From Flavobacterium sp. J27 (GTDB lineage Bacteria > Bacteroidota > Bacteroidia > Flavobacteriales > Flavobacteriaceae): a stretch of DNA of 64,000 nucleotides. A program made the translations under genes and the position numbers. This document shows positions 40,911-49,824 of this stretch, piece after piece. The notes under the pieces were generated by a model. The model was not told the origin of the DNA. It searched no databases and saw only the letters and a list, made by a program, of their open reading frames with translations. Position 1 is the stretch's first letter. Every line of letters begins with the position of its first letter. The stretch is from contig NZ_PJQW01000004.1 in NCBI RefSeq assembly GCF_004303025.1, forward strand, positions 275,200 through 339,199. The letters are read 5' to 3'.

Positions 40911-41678
40911 CTATTCCATTGTAACTACTCCTAGTTCGGTTTCAGTTCCTGCTACAACTTGAACATTGGTAATTATTTCAGGCAAAAGAGGTAATTCTGG
41001 TGTAATAGTTACGGTATATGTACCGGCATTTAATCCTGACAATTGAAAAGCACCATTATCATTTGCAACGGTTGTGTATTCTACTCCTGTTGATGATTCT
41101 GCTGTTATGGTAGCATTCAATCCAGTGATAGATAATGAACCAGTAATTATGCCTTGAACATCTGATTCAACCATTCTAAGTACTGGTTTTAAAGAATAAC
41201 TTCCGTTCCCTTCTTCCACAATAGATTGATGCGCATCAAAATCGATTAATAAGGTGTTTTGAACATTTGCTATCAACTGTTGGTTAACCAAAATTTTTAA
41301 TCCAGATTGTTGTGCACTTGGTGTACTCAATGGATAGGTTTGTCCATCAACCACTACTGAATTATCAGAACCTAAAATCAATCTTACCTGACTTACATTT
41401 GGTGTTTCAATTTCATCTGATGCAATTTCGACATTTACTCCATTAGATAAATCTAATAAGTTGTATACTTGTGACTCTGTATCTAGAGTAAATCGTGCTC
41501 CATCAGCAGCAATAACTTCTACACCTTGAACATCAACATAAACTGCATCATATGGTGCTGGTGCATCGGTCATTCTTACATTATAACTGTAAGATTGTGC
41601 ATCAGCGTTTGAATCATCATCATTACATGATACTAAAAATAGTGATGTTGTTGCTAATAATAGAAATAACTTTTTCAT
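40911..41678 (-). CDS. DUF4382 lipoprotein
   Basis: A lipoprotein (MKKLFLLLATTSLFLVSC) with an acidic linker (DDDSNADAQSYS). Then comes a DUF4382 domain: VRMTDAPAPYDAVYVDVQGVEV, VYNLLDLSNGVNVEIASDEI, SQVRLILGSDNSVVVDGQTY and TLLIDFDAHQSIVEEGNGSY with LKPVLRMV. A C-terminal carboxypeptidase-regulatory-like beta domain (GSLSITGLNATITAESSTGV, FQLSGLNAGTYTVTITP) completes it. The family is on the cell surface in many Bacteroidetes; function unknown. It sits between the fad operon and the acyl-CoA synthetase gene on the same strand, but no functional link is evident. Confidence 0.85.
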   Translation of the reverse strand: MKKLFLLLATTSLFLVSCNDDDSNADAQSYSYNVRMTDAPAPYDAVYVDVQGVEVIAADGARFTLDTESQVYNLLDLSNGVNVEIASDEIETPNVSQVRLILGSDNSVVVDGQTYPLSTPSAQQSGLKILVNQQLIANVQNTLLIDFDAHQSIVEEGNGSYSLKPVLRMVESDVQGIITGSLSITGLNATITAESSTGVEYTTVANDNGAFQLSGLNAGTYTVTITPELPLLPEIITNVQVVAGTETELGVVTME

Positions 41679-41782
41679 TGCATATTGTTTTTATGTGTTA
41701 ATATGGCAAAGTTCAGTAAATCAACTTATTTAGCTCTTACACTATTTTTTAAAAAAATTATATGATTGTAACCTTATGTTTT

Positions 41783-43558
41783 TTAGTTACCATATATTTT
41801 TTGGTACAAATCTTTATATTTTTCAATGATAATCTTTCTTTTTAACTTCATGGTAGGTGTTAGGTGTCCGCTATCGGTAGACCATACATCTGGAGTTAAT
41901 TCAAAACGTTTTACTTTTTCCCAATTCCCAAATTTTTCATTAGCGTGATCAATTTCTTCTTGGAATCGTTGGATTACATTTTCATTGGTAACTATTTCTT
42001 CATTAGTCGAACCAATGTTGATGTTTTTTCTGTTTGCCCAATCTTTTACAAATTCAAAATTAGGTTGAATGAAAGCAGCCGGCATTTTTTCTCCTTCTCC
42101 AATAACCATAATTTGTTCAATAAAACGAGATTGTTTAAAGGCATTTTCTAAAATTTGAGGAGCTACATATTTACCACCAGAAGTTTTAAACATTTCTTTT
42201 TTACGATCAGTAATTTTTAAGAAGCCTTCATGATCAACTTCACCGATATCTCCTGTGTGGAAATAGCCATTTTCTAAAACTTCTTTTGTTTTTTCTTTAT
42301 CTTTATAATAGCCAATCATTACATTTGGACCTTTGCATAAAATTTCTCCGTCTTCTGCTATTTTAACTTCAACACCGTCTAAAACTTTACCTACTGTTCC
42401 AATTTTAAAACCTCGGTTTCTCATGTCATTTACAGAAATTACAGGAGAAGTCTCTGTTAATCCATAACCTTCCATTACTGGTATATTTGCGGCACAGAAA
42501 ACTTTTGATAGTCTTGTTTGTAACGCAGCACTTCCACAAACTAATAATTCTAATCGACCACCTAAGCCTTCTTGCCATTTTGAAAAAATTAGTTTTCGAG
42601 CTATTTTTAATTTGAATTCATACCAAAACCCATTTTGACCATAAGGTTGATATTCCATTCCTAAGTCTAATGCCCAGAAAAATAATTTCTTTTTAATTCC
42701 AGTTAGTTCGGCACCTTTTGTATAAATTTTATCATAAACTTTTTCAAGAAGTCTAGGAACAACTGTCATAACATGCGGTTTAACTTCTTTTAAATTGTCA
42801 CTCATTTTATCTATGCTTTCAGCAAAATAAACTGAAATGCCATGATATTGATATAAATATAAAAGCATTCGTTCAAAAATATGACATATGGGTAAGAAGC
42901 TTAAAGCAACAACATTTCCAGAATCTAGTGGTACTCTAGGAGAACTTAATAAAACATCTGACACAATGTTTTGATGTGAAAGCATTACACCTTTTGGGCG
43001 ACCAGTTGTTCCAGAAGTATAAATAATAGTAGCCAAATCGGTTGTTACGACACTGTTTTTTCTATCTTCAACTACATCTTGATTTGATTCGTCTTTTCCT
43101 AAATCTAATAATTCAGTCCAATTTTTGCATCCAGAAACCTCATTGAAAGCGTAAATTTCTTTTAATGAAGGAACATTGTTTTTTATTGCATTTAATTTGT
43201 CAAAAACTTCTTGGTCAGAAACAAAACAATAAGAAGAGCCAGAATGATTTAATATATATTCATAATCTTCTGATGAAATAGTAGGGTAAATAGGAACATT
43301 TTGAGCACCTATTTGTAAAACACCTATATCACAAATATGCCATTCGGTTCTATTATTTGAAGAAATTATAGCAATTTTATCATTTTTTTGAACCCCTAAT
43401 CTCAGTAAGGCTCTTGAAATTGTATTTGCTTTTTCTAAGTATTCTTTAGTAGGGGTTTTTATCCAGTCATTTCCATATTTTGTCACTAAAGCATCAGATA
43501 AATTGTATTTTTCCAATTGGTGATAAGGAAAATCAAACAAACGGGTAACGGTAGACAT
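41783..43558 (-). CDS. fadD: long-chain fatty-acid-CoA ligase
   Basis: An adenylate-forming enzyme that activates fatty acids to acyl-CoA, the entry step of beta-oxidation. The AMP-binding signature is TIIYTSGTTGRPKGVMLSHQN. Then come GYGLTETSPVISVND and the hinge/adenine region GYFHTGDIGEVDHEGFLKITDRKKEMFKTSGGKYVAP, with the catalytic Lys near HLTPTMKLKRKIIIEKY. Length 591 and the C-terminal pattern fit long-chain FadD/FACL types. A MarR-like operator lies about 111 bp upstream, linking it to the fad operon. It is divergent from the sulfatase gene. Confidence 0.93.
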   Translation of the reverse strand: MSTVTRLFDFPYHQLEKYNLSDALVTKYGNDWIKTPTKEYLEKANTISRALLRLGVQKNDKIAIISSNNRTEWHICDIGVLQIGAQNVPIYPTISSEDYEYILNHSGSSYCFVSDQEVFDKLNAIKNNVPSLKEIYAFNEVSGCKNWTELLDLGKDESNQDVVEDRKNSVVTTDLATIIYTSGTTGRPKGVMLSHQNIVSDVLLSSPRVPLDSGNVVALSFLPICHIFERMLLYLYQYHGISVYFAESIDKMSDNLKEVKPHVMTVVPRLLEKVYDKIYTKGAELTGIKKKLFFWALDLGMEYQPYGQNGFWYEFKLKIARKLIFSKWQEGLGGRLELLVCGSAALQTRLSKVFCAANIPVMEGYGLTETSPVISVNDMRNRGFKIGTVGKVLDGVEVKIAEDGEILCKGPNVMIGYYKDKEKTKEVLENGYFHTGDIGEVDHEGFLKITDRKKEMFKTSGGKYVAPQILENAFKQSRFIEQIMVIGEGEKMPAAFIQPNFEFVKDWANRKNINIGSTNEEIVTNENVIQRFQEEIDHANEKFGNWEKVKRFELTPDVWSTDSGHLTPTMKLKRKIIIEKYKDLYQKIYGN

Positions 43559-43899
43559 AAATTTACATTTTTAATAGTATGCAAATTATAAAATTATTAT
43601 TAATTAACCAATTATTTATGAATATGTTAAATATGTTAATTAATTATTTGATAATTAATATATTATGCATGCATAGTAATTTGTTTATTCATTTTTAGAA
43701 AAAGAATTCATTGAAAAAAAATCTAAAAACTGACTAAAATTTAATTTTATATCCTTTTTTTTTATCAAAAACGATTAAATAGTAATACATAATAGATATT
43801 TTATATTAAAAAAGTTTAAGTAAAATCTAACGCAACGTTAAAATCGATGTATTCCTTAATTGTTATTTGTATTTTTGTAGCCAAATTATTCAGAAATTA
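43559..43899. other. divergent intergenic region
   Basis: This 341-bp gap separates two divergent genes. It contains the MarR-like operator (43661-43678) and, near the sulfatase gene, TATTTTTG at 43870-43877, a fit to the -7 consensus. I see no gene in it. Confidence 0.6.
43661..43678. promoter_or_regulatory. MarR-like operator before the acyl-CoA synthetase gene
   Basis: TATTATGCATGCATAGTA differs from the core in front of marR at one of 18 positions and remains palindromic over TATGCATGCATA. It is centred about 111 bp upstream of the ligase start and about 230 bp from the divergent sulfatase gene. The shared site suggests one regulator for both fad units. Confidence 0.65.
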
Positions 43900-45840
43900 A
43901 TGAAATCATTTTTTAGATTAGGAGAATATAAAGTCTTATTATACCGCATTTTACTCGTTTATTTCTTTTATTTTATAGCTAGAGTTTTGTTTTATTTTTA
44001 TAATGCTCAGGTAGTTGAAGTAGATGGTGTTCTCGAATTTTTAAAATTAGCCTACCATGGAATAGCTTTTGATACCACAGCCATTTTATATATTAATGGG
44101 CTTTTCATATTGCTTTCCATTTTACCACTTTTTATTAATACGAGAGCGAGTTATCAAAAATTTTTATTTTGGTTTTACTTTGTTACTAATTTAACTTTTT
44201 ATGCCTTAAATTTTATTGATTTTATTTATTATAAATACAACTTCTCTAGATTAACTTTAGCAGCATGGGATATTATAAAACATGAAGAATCAAAAGGAAG
44301 TATGTTTTTGAGATTCTTGATAACGTATTGGCATGTTTTTTTACTTTTTATAGTTGTGGCAGCTCTTTGGGTTTTCCTATATAAAAAAGTTAAAATTAAT
44401 CATATTGAAAGAGTAGGCTCTAGGTTGCAGTATATAATAAAATCTGTAATTGGACTTATAGTAGTGGCGACTTTATGTGTTGGTGGTATTAGAGGAGATT
44501 TCAAAAAAAGTACAAGACCTATAAATTTAGTGGATGCAAACAGACATGTAAATAAGATTCAACAAGCTGATTTAGTGCTTAATTCACCTTTTACTTTTTT
44601 AAGAACAATACGAGTAAAGTCATTTAAAAAACAAAACTTTAGTATTCCACAGGAAATAGTAGAAAAGAACTTTAAACCCATTAAGTTTTATTCTGCAAAT
44701 GCTCCTTCAAAACCAAATATTGTTTTAATTATTACAGAAAGTATGGGAAGAGAGTATTGTGGTGCTTTTAACGAAGGAGTTGCTATAAAAGATTATGTAA
44801 GCTATACTCCTTTTTTGGATTCCCTTGCACAACACAGTATGATTTATACTAATGCCTACGCGAATGGTTACAAATCGATACATGGGATGTCGTCAATTAT
44901 TTCTGGTATACCTTCTTTTAAAGATGCTTTTACTTCTTCTGCTTTTGCAAGACAGAAAATAGAATCTATGGTTTCATGTTTGAAAAATGAAGGATATGAT
45001 ACTTCTTTTTTTCATGGTGCACCAAATGGTTCTATGGGGTTTTTAGGATATGGAAATATTTTAGGTTTTGACCATTATTATGGTAAAACAGAGTATAATA
45101 ATGATGCTGATTTTGATGGTTCTTGGGGAATTTGGGACGAACCTTTTTTACAATATATGAATACAGTTATTAGTAAAAAACAAACTCCCTTTTTTAGTAC
45201 GGTTTTTACGGTTACTTCTCACGAACCTTATGTAATTCCTGAAAAGTATGATGGAAAATTTCCAAAAGGAGCTATTCCAATGCATCAATGTGTAGGATAT
45301 ACAGATTATGCATTTAAACAATTTTTTGAAGCCGCTAAAAAAGAACCTTGGTTTGCCAACACTATTTTTATAATTACCGCAGACCATTGTAATCAAGTGC
45401 ATTATTATGAAAATTTTTATGATGATATTATGAATCGATTAGCTGTGCCTATTTTAATTTATAAGCCCAATAGCGATTTAGTAGGAAAGAGCAATCAAAT
45501 CGCGCAGCATATGGATATATTTCCAACTGTAATGGATATGATAGGATACGATAAACCATTTAGAAGTTGGGGTAGGAGTTTGGTAACCAAAGAAAATGAT
45601 ATAGCACCTTATCTGATTAATTATAATTCGAACAATTATTATTTTATGAAAGATGATTATATTTGTTTGTTTGATGGAACCAAAGCGATAGGTTTTTACG
45701 ATATTGAAGATAGAAAGTTAAAACATAACTTAATTGGAAACAGAAACGAAAAGATGAATAATTTGGAAATCCAATGTAAAGCTTTTATTCAGGATTATTT
45801 TGATAAAATAATTGATAAAAAATTAACCACAATTCCTTAA
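43900..45840 (+). CDS. LTA-synthase-like membrane sulfatase
   Basis: A membrane protein with about five N-terminal helices (LYRILLVYFFYFIARVLFYF, ILYINGLFILLSILPLFI and three more), then a large extracytoplasmic alkaline-phosphatase/sulfatase domain. It has IVLIITESMGREYCGAF with the metal and nucleophile region, then SYTPFLDSLAQHSMIYTNAYANG, and later FIITADHCNQVHYY with the Asp-His pair. Such proteins transfer phosphoglycerol or phosphoethanolamine head groups to envelope glycans or lipids. The ATG at 43900 is preferred to a TTG upstream. A phosphatase-like gene follows 24 bp later. The lipid or glycan substrate is unknown. Confidence 0.9.
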   Translation: MKSFFRLGEYKVLLYRILLVYFFYFIARVLFYFYNAQVVEVDGVLEFLKLAYHGIAFDTTAILYINGLFILLSILPLFINTRASYQKFLFWFYFVTNLTFYALNFIDFIYYKYNFSRLTLAAWDIIKHEESKGSMFLRFLITYWHVFLLFIVVAALWVFLYKKVKINHIERVGSRLQYIIKSVIGLIVVATLCVGGIRGDFKKSTRPINLVDANRHVNKIQQADLVLNSPFTFLRTIRVKSFKKQNFSIPQEIVEKNFKPIKFYSANAPSKPNIVLIITESMGREYCGAFNEGVAIKDYVSYTPFLDSLAQHSMIYTNAYANGYKSIHGMSSIISGIPSFKDAFTSSAFARQKIESMVSCLKNEGYDTSFFHGAPNGSMGFLGYGNILGFDHYYGKTEYNNDADFDGSWGIWDEPFLQYMNTVISKKQTPFFSTVFTVTSHEPYVIPEKYDGKFPKGAIPMHQCVGYTDYAFKQFFEAAKKEPWFANTIFIITADHCNQVHYYENFYDDIMNRLAVPILIYKPNSDLVGKSNQIAQHMDIFPTVMDMIGYDKPFRSWGRSLVTKENDIAPYLINYNSNNYYFMKDDYICLFDGTKAIGFYDIEDRKLKHNLIGNRNEKMNNLEIQCKAFIQDYFDKIIDKKLTTIP

Positions 45841-45864
45841 TTTAAATAGATTTCTAAAATAGAT

Positions 45865-46437
45865 ATGAAAAAGAAAATAATCATTGTAGTAATTGTTGTA
45901 GCCGCTATTTTTGGTGGAAAATATTATTATGATATGAATATCAATCATAATTTTGAAACAATTACTGATGGTAAAGTATATAAAAGTGGAGTTATTCCAC
46001 CAGATGAACTACCAGAATATATTAAAAAATACCATATTAAAAGTGTAGTAGATTTACGTTTTCCAGGAACAGGAGACGATATTAATAATCCTGAAGTTCC
46101 AGAAGAGTTAACTGCTGAAAAAGAAGCGATTGCTAAGTTAGATGGGATCAATTATTTTAACAATGGCTCAGACCAAGTTCCTAAAGAGCATAATTTAAAA
46201 ATGTTTTTTGAAATTATGGATAACCCAGATAATTATCCAGTTTTAATTCATTGTTATCATGGTGTGGGTAGAGCAGAAATGTATTCTGCTATTTATAGAA
46301 TAGAATATGAAGGAATGAATCCAAATGAAGCCAGACAAAGTACTCGTTTTCTAACAAAATTTAGTTCATTTGATTTAGGAAAACCTAAAGGAGACTATTT
46401 ATTTAATTATATAAGTAGAAAAGATAGTTTGAAATAA
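45865..46437 (+). CDS. membrane-anchored dual-specificity/tyrosine phosphatase-like protein
   Basis: An N-terminal hydrophobic segment (IIIVVIVVAAIFGGKYY) places the catalytic domain outside the cytoplasm. The PTP loop is PVLIHCYHGVGRAEMYSAIYRI, HCxxGxxR, with the nucleophilic Cys and the phosphate-binding Arg. An acid lies about 65 residues upstream in SVVDLRFPGTGDDINNPEV. Length 190 suits DSP-type enzymes. It lies 24 bp after the LTA-synthase-like gene on the same strand, so I infer that it may remove or trim a phosphate group in the same envelope pathway; this is not shown. Confidence 0.8.
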   Translation: MKKKIIIVVIVVAAIFGGKYYYDMNINHNFETITDGKVYKSGVIPPDELPEYIKKYHIKSVVDLRFPGTGDDINNPEVPEELTAEKEAIAKLDGINYFNNGSDQVPKEHNLKMFFEIMDNPDNYPVLIHCYHGVGRAEMYSAIYRIEYEGMNPNEARQSTRFLTKFSSFDLGKPKGDYLFNYISRKDSLK

Positions 46438-46446
46438 ATATCATTT

Positions 46447-46725
46447 TTATCTTTTAGAAATTTTATTATTACTAATCTGTCTTTGCTGTTTACATTTAAA
46501 ACGATCCTCAGAAAAATTGCGTAATTTTTGATGTTTGGTTTTCCTGTTTGTCACTCTTTTTCTCCAAAGTTTATAACTCGAATATTGTAATTGGTCTCGC
46601 ATAAGTTCTTTTGTTTCCATTTCAGAGATACCAAACTGAAAACGGATGGCTTCAAAAGGAGTTCTATCTTCCCAAGCCATTTCAATTATGCGATCTATTT
46701 GTTCTGTGGTAAGAGATATAGACAT
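46447..46725 (-). CDS. TIGR03643 family protein
   Basis: A small 92-residue basic protein of the TIGR03643/DUF2805 kind. The pattern is TTEQIDRIIEMAWEDRTPFE, then AIRFQFGISEMETKELMRDQ, LQYSSYKLWRKRVTNRKTKHQKLR and a positively charged tail. The helix-turn-helix-like part and the basic tail would suit nucleic-acid binding, which is inference. It stands alone, converging with the phosphatase gene over 9 bp. Function unknown. Confidence 0.85.
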   Translation of the reverse strand: MSISLTTEQIDRIIEMAWEDRTPFEAIRFQFGISEMETKELMRDQLQYSSYKLWRKRVTNRKTKHQKLRNFSEDRFKCKQQRQISNNKISKR

Positions 46726-46762
46726 AATATCATTTGTTGCTTATACTATGATTTGTTTTCCT

Positions 46763-48073
46763 TTAAAAAGTATTAAAATGGTTAATAATAATATTATTGG
46801 CTTGAATATCATGCATTAAATGGTATAAACCAAAAAAGGTTCTATTAATATATATAAAATGTTTAGAGCCTCTGTTGCCATTCATATTTCTTAGCTCGGT
46901 ACTTTTAGAATATCGCTCTCCCAAATCGGCAATTTTTCCAAAAAAAGTTTTGTCAGAAAAATCAAAAGTGTTTTGGTGAAAAGGTTGCGTAAATAAACTT
47001 AACATTTCGTGAAATAAATTAGTAAAAAAGTCAATCTCAAAAGCGGTATCTTCGGGCTTTAGAATTTCTAACTCATACAGTTTTTCCTTAAAAATTATTG
47101 GATTATCAATGTTTTTCTTTTTGGCTAATTCAAAATAGGGAATGTAAAAATCATTAGGAATTTCTTTCATGCATCCAAAATCGAGCACAATGAGCTTATC
47201 ATTTTCAGAAACTAAAAAATTTCCTGGATGTGGATCAGCATGTACTTTTTTCAAAACATGAATTTGGTACATATAAAAATCCCACAATGATTGCCCTATT
47301 TTGTTTGCGACCTCTTGGTTTGTATTTGAGGCTGTAAATTCAGATAAATGTTTGCCGGTCATCCAATCCATAGTAATAATACGTTCAGAAGAATAGTCTT
47401 CATAATATACTGGAAATAAAAGATTGGGCAAATGCTGGCAAGCTTGTGCAATTTCTTTACTTTGTTTTATTTCATTGATATAATCAGTCTCTTCAATTAA
47501 TTTTTGTTCCACTTCTTTAAAATATTTATCAGAATCTTTTCCCTTAATATTAAACATTTTAATAGCTATGGGTTTTACCAAGGCTAAGTCGGAAGAAATA
47601 CTAGATGCTATACCAGGATATTGAATTTTTACAGCTAACTTTTTTCCTTTCAATTCGGCTTGATGTACCTGACCAATACTTGCGGCATTTATAGATTCTA
47701 AATTGAAAGAATCAAAAATTTCATTGGGGTTTTTACCAAAATATTTTTTGAATGTTTTAAGTACTAGTGGTGCCGATAGAGGAGGAACAGAGAATTGTGA
47801 AAGTGAAAATTTTTCAACGTAAGCACTAGGTAAAATGCTTTTTTCCATACTCAACATTTGGGCAACTTTTAAAGCACTTCCTTTCATTTCTTTTAATCCA
47901 TCATAAATGTCTTCAGCGTTTGAAAGATTTAAGTTTTCTTTAGCTTCTTCTTCTGTTTTGGTTAATTTATCACCATAATATTTTAAATAATTTACACCTA
48001 CTTTAGCGCCCGTTTGAAGTAGTTTAGAAGCGCGTTGTATTTTAGAAGTAGGAATACTATCTAGAGATTTCAT
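46763..48073 (-). CDS. AarF/UbiB (ABC1)-type kinase-like protein
   Basis: An atypical protein-kinase-like ATPase. Visible are the ABC1 signature ALKVAQMLSM, the A-rich nucleotide loop AASIGQVHQAEL, VKIQYPG with the Lys, and the C-lobe HADPHPGNFLV and IVLDFGCMKEI, standing for the catalytic Asp and DFG. The family supports quinone biosynthesis and lipid metabolism, including ADCK/Coq8. The organism uses menaquinone if typical, so the UbiB label should not be read as ubiquinone. A TetR-like gene lies 42 bp upstream on the same strand and is probably co-transcribed. Confidence 0.9.
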   Translation of the reverse strand: MKSLDSIPTSKIQRASKLLQTGAKVGVNYLKYYGDKLTKTEEEAKENLNLSNAEDIYDGLKEMKGSALKVAQMLSMEKSILPSAYVEKFSLSQFSVPPLSAPLVLKTFKKYFGKNPNEIFDSFNLESINAASIGQVHQAELKGKKLAVKIQYPGIASSISSDLALVKPIAIKMFNIKGKDSDKYFKEVEQKLIEETDYINEIKQSKEIAQACQHLPNLLFPVYYEDYSSERIITMDWMTGKHLSEFTASNTNQEVANKIGQSLWDFYMYQIHVLKKVHADPHPGNFLVSENDKLIVLDFGCMKEIPNDFYIPYFELAKKKNIDNPIIFKEKLYELEILKPEDTAFEIDFFTNLFHEMLSLFTQPFHQNTFDFSDKTFFGKIADLGERYSKSTELRNMNGNRGSKHFIYINRTFFGLYHLMHDIQANNIIINHFNTF

Positions 48074-48115
48074 ATAGGTAAGTTTTAATTAGGTTGCACC
48101 TACATTTTTAGTATT

Positions 48116-48769
48116 TTAAAGTTGTATTTTTTCTTTCCAAAGAAATTTACCGAAATCGATAATGTTTTTTACTGGAGTTAAATCGATTAAATCGAAACTC
48201 GCGTGTACTGATTTTTCTATGAAAATATCTGTTTTTTCAAAAGTAGGTGAGCTATCATCCAACCAAAACTTTAATGTCATTAAGAATTGTACCCAAGCAA
48301 ATTCAGCAATACTTTTATGTTGGATTTTTTCAATAGTTTCTTGTGGAATTTTTATAGGTTCAATACCCAAAGTTGCAATAAAGTTTTTAAAATCACTTCT
48401 TAATAAACTTAGTTTCTTTAAGCTTTTTAAATGGTTTTTTTCTTCTTGTAAAAGATATACGATACAGCTTCTATTAGCGGTTAAATGTTCGAAAAAAGTA
48501 TAATAAAAACTTAATAATTTTGTTTTAGCATCATAATGTTGATAGTCTTCATTATTTTCCAAGAGACGCAAAGTATTTCCAAAAAGTGAGGTAAAAATAT
48601 GTGCTTCAATTTGTTCAAAATTGGTAAAAAAAGAATAAAAATCTTTTTCTTCAATTTTTAGATGTTGGCAAAAATGAAAAATAGAGTTAGGTTTTTTGCC
48701 TTCCGTTACAACATAGTTAGAATATTCAGTAAGGATATAATCTGAGGAGAGTTTTGTTTTCTTTGCCAT
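48116..48769 (-). CDS. TetR-like regulator
   Basis: The N-terminal 60 residues look like a TetR helix-turn-helix: TKLSSDYILTEYSNYVVTEG, then KKPNSIFHFCQHLKIEEKDF and YSFFTNFEQIEAHIFTSLF. The rest is a helical ligand domain (LLSFYYTFFEHLTANRSCIVYLLQEE). Length 217 is normal. It precedes an UbiB-type kinase gene on the same strand, a fixed pair in Flavobacteriia. The regulator probably controls that gene or a membrane-lipid set. The ligand is unknown. I prefer the ATG at 48769 over the TTG two codons upstream. Confidence 0.8.
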   Translation of the reverse strand: MAKKTKLSSDYILTEYSNYVVTEGKKPNSIFHFCQHLKIEEKDFYSFFTNFEQIEAHIFTSLFGNTLRLLENNEDYQHYDAKTKLLSFYYTFFEHLTANRSCIVYLLQEEKNHLKSLKKLSLLRSDFKNFIATLGIEPIKIPQETIEKIQHKSIAEFAWVQFLMTLKFWLDDSSPTFEKTDIFIEKSVHASFDLIDLTPVKNIIDFGKFLWKEKIQL

Positions 48770-48866
48770 AGCCAAATTATTTTACTTCAAAGATACTTAT
48801 TTCTTGTTTAATTATTGATTTAATTAAGTTAAACAAAGTATAAAATTTAGCTCGATTATAAAAAAA

Positions 48867-48887
48867 ACTCTGAGTTCAACTCAGAGT
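48867..48887 (-). terminator. yebC terminator
   Basis: ACTCTGAGTT and its complement form a 10-bp stem with a minimal loop, followed on the minus strand by seven T's. It lies 18 bp after the yebC stop. Confidence 0.85.
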
Positions 48888-48904
48888 CATTTTTTTTAAA
48901 TATT

Positions 48905-49624
48905 TTATTCCATTGTTTCCTGCATGGTGTGATATACATTCATTACATCGTCATCTTCTTCTATTTTTTCTAATAATTTTTCTACATCAGCAACTTGCTC
49001 TGGTGTCAGTTCTTTTGTAACTTGTGGAATACGTTCAAACCCTGAAGATAAAATTTCTAAGCCTCTATTTTCTAATTCTTTTTGAATGGCACCAAAACTT
49101 TCAAACGGAGCGTACATAACAATACCATCTTCATCTGCAAAGATTTCTTCTACTCCAAAATCTATCATTTCTAATTCTAATTCTTCTACATCTTGACCTT
49201 CAGCTGGAATTCTAAAATTACAAGTATGATCAAACATAAATTCTACAGAACCTTGTGTTCCCATTGTTCCATTACATTTATTAAAATAGCTTCTAATGTT
49301 AGCTACAGTTCTGTTATTGTTATCTGTAGCCGTTTCAATAAGAATAGCTATACCGTGAGGAGCATAACCTTCAAACAAAACTTCTTTATAATTTGCTGTG
49401 TCTTTATCAGATGCTTTTTTAATTGCCCTTTCTACATTGTCTTTTGGCATGTTTGCAGCCTTAGCATTTTGTATAACGGCTCTTAATCTTGCGTTAGATT
49501 CAGGATTTGGACCACCTTCTTTTACTGCGATTACAATATCTTTACCAATTCTGGTAAACGTTTTAGCCATTGCTGACCAACGTTTCATTTTACGTGCTTT
49601 TCTAAATTCGAATGCTCTTCCCAT
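48905..49624 (-). CDS. yebC: YebC/PmpR (TACO1) family protein
   Basis: A three-domain YebC-type protein. The N terminus is MGRAFEFRKARKMKRWSAMAKTFTRIGKDI, then NARLRAVIQNAKAANMPKDN, the family signature, and DTANYKEVLFEGYAPHGIAILIE. In this family some members regulate transcription and, in mitochondria and bacteria, relatives help ribosomes through proline-rich stretches. Which role applies here is not determinable. Length 239. Monocistronic with its own terminator. Confidence 0.95.
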   Translation of the reverse strand: MGRAFEFRKARKMKRWSAMAKTFTRIGKDIVIAVKEGGPNPESNARLRAVIQNAKAANMPKDNVERAIKKASDKDTANYKEVLFEGYAPHGIAILIETATDNNNRTVANIRSYFNKCNGTMGTQGSVEFMFDHTCNFRIPAEGQDVEELELEMIDFGVEEIFADEDGIVMYAPFESFGAIQKELENRGLEILSSGFERIPQVTKELTPEQVADVEKLLEKIEEDDDVMNVYHTMQETME

Positions 49625-49824
49625 TTCTAAATTGTTTTAATCGCAACAAAAATAATTTTTTTACAATCAATATCAAAATTAGTGTAAGAATAAAGCTGAA
49701 TTGTAAATGATTAAATAAATTTAGTTTTTTAAAAAGGGGTAAAGGGAAGATAAAATGCAAATAATCCATTTTTTTTAAATAATTTTATGGTATTACTAGA
49801 AGAATCTATGTAAAACAAAATGGA

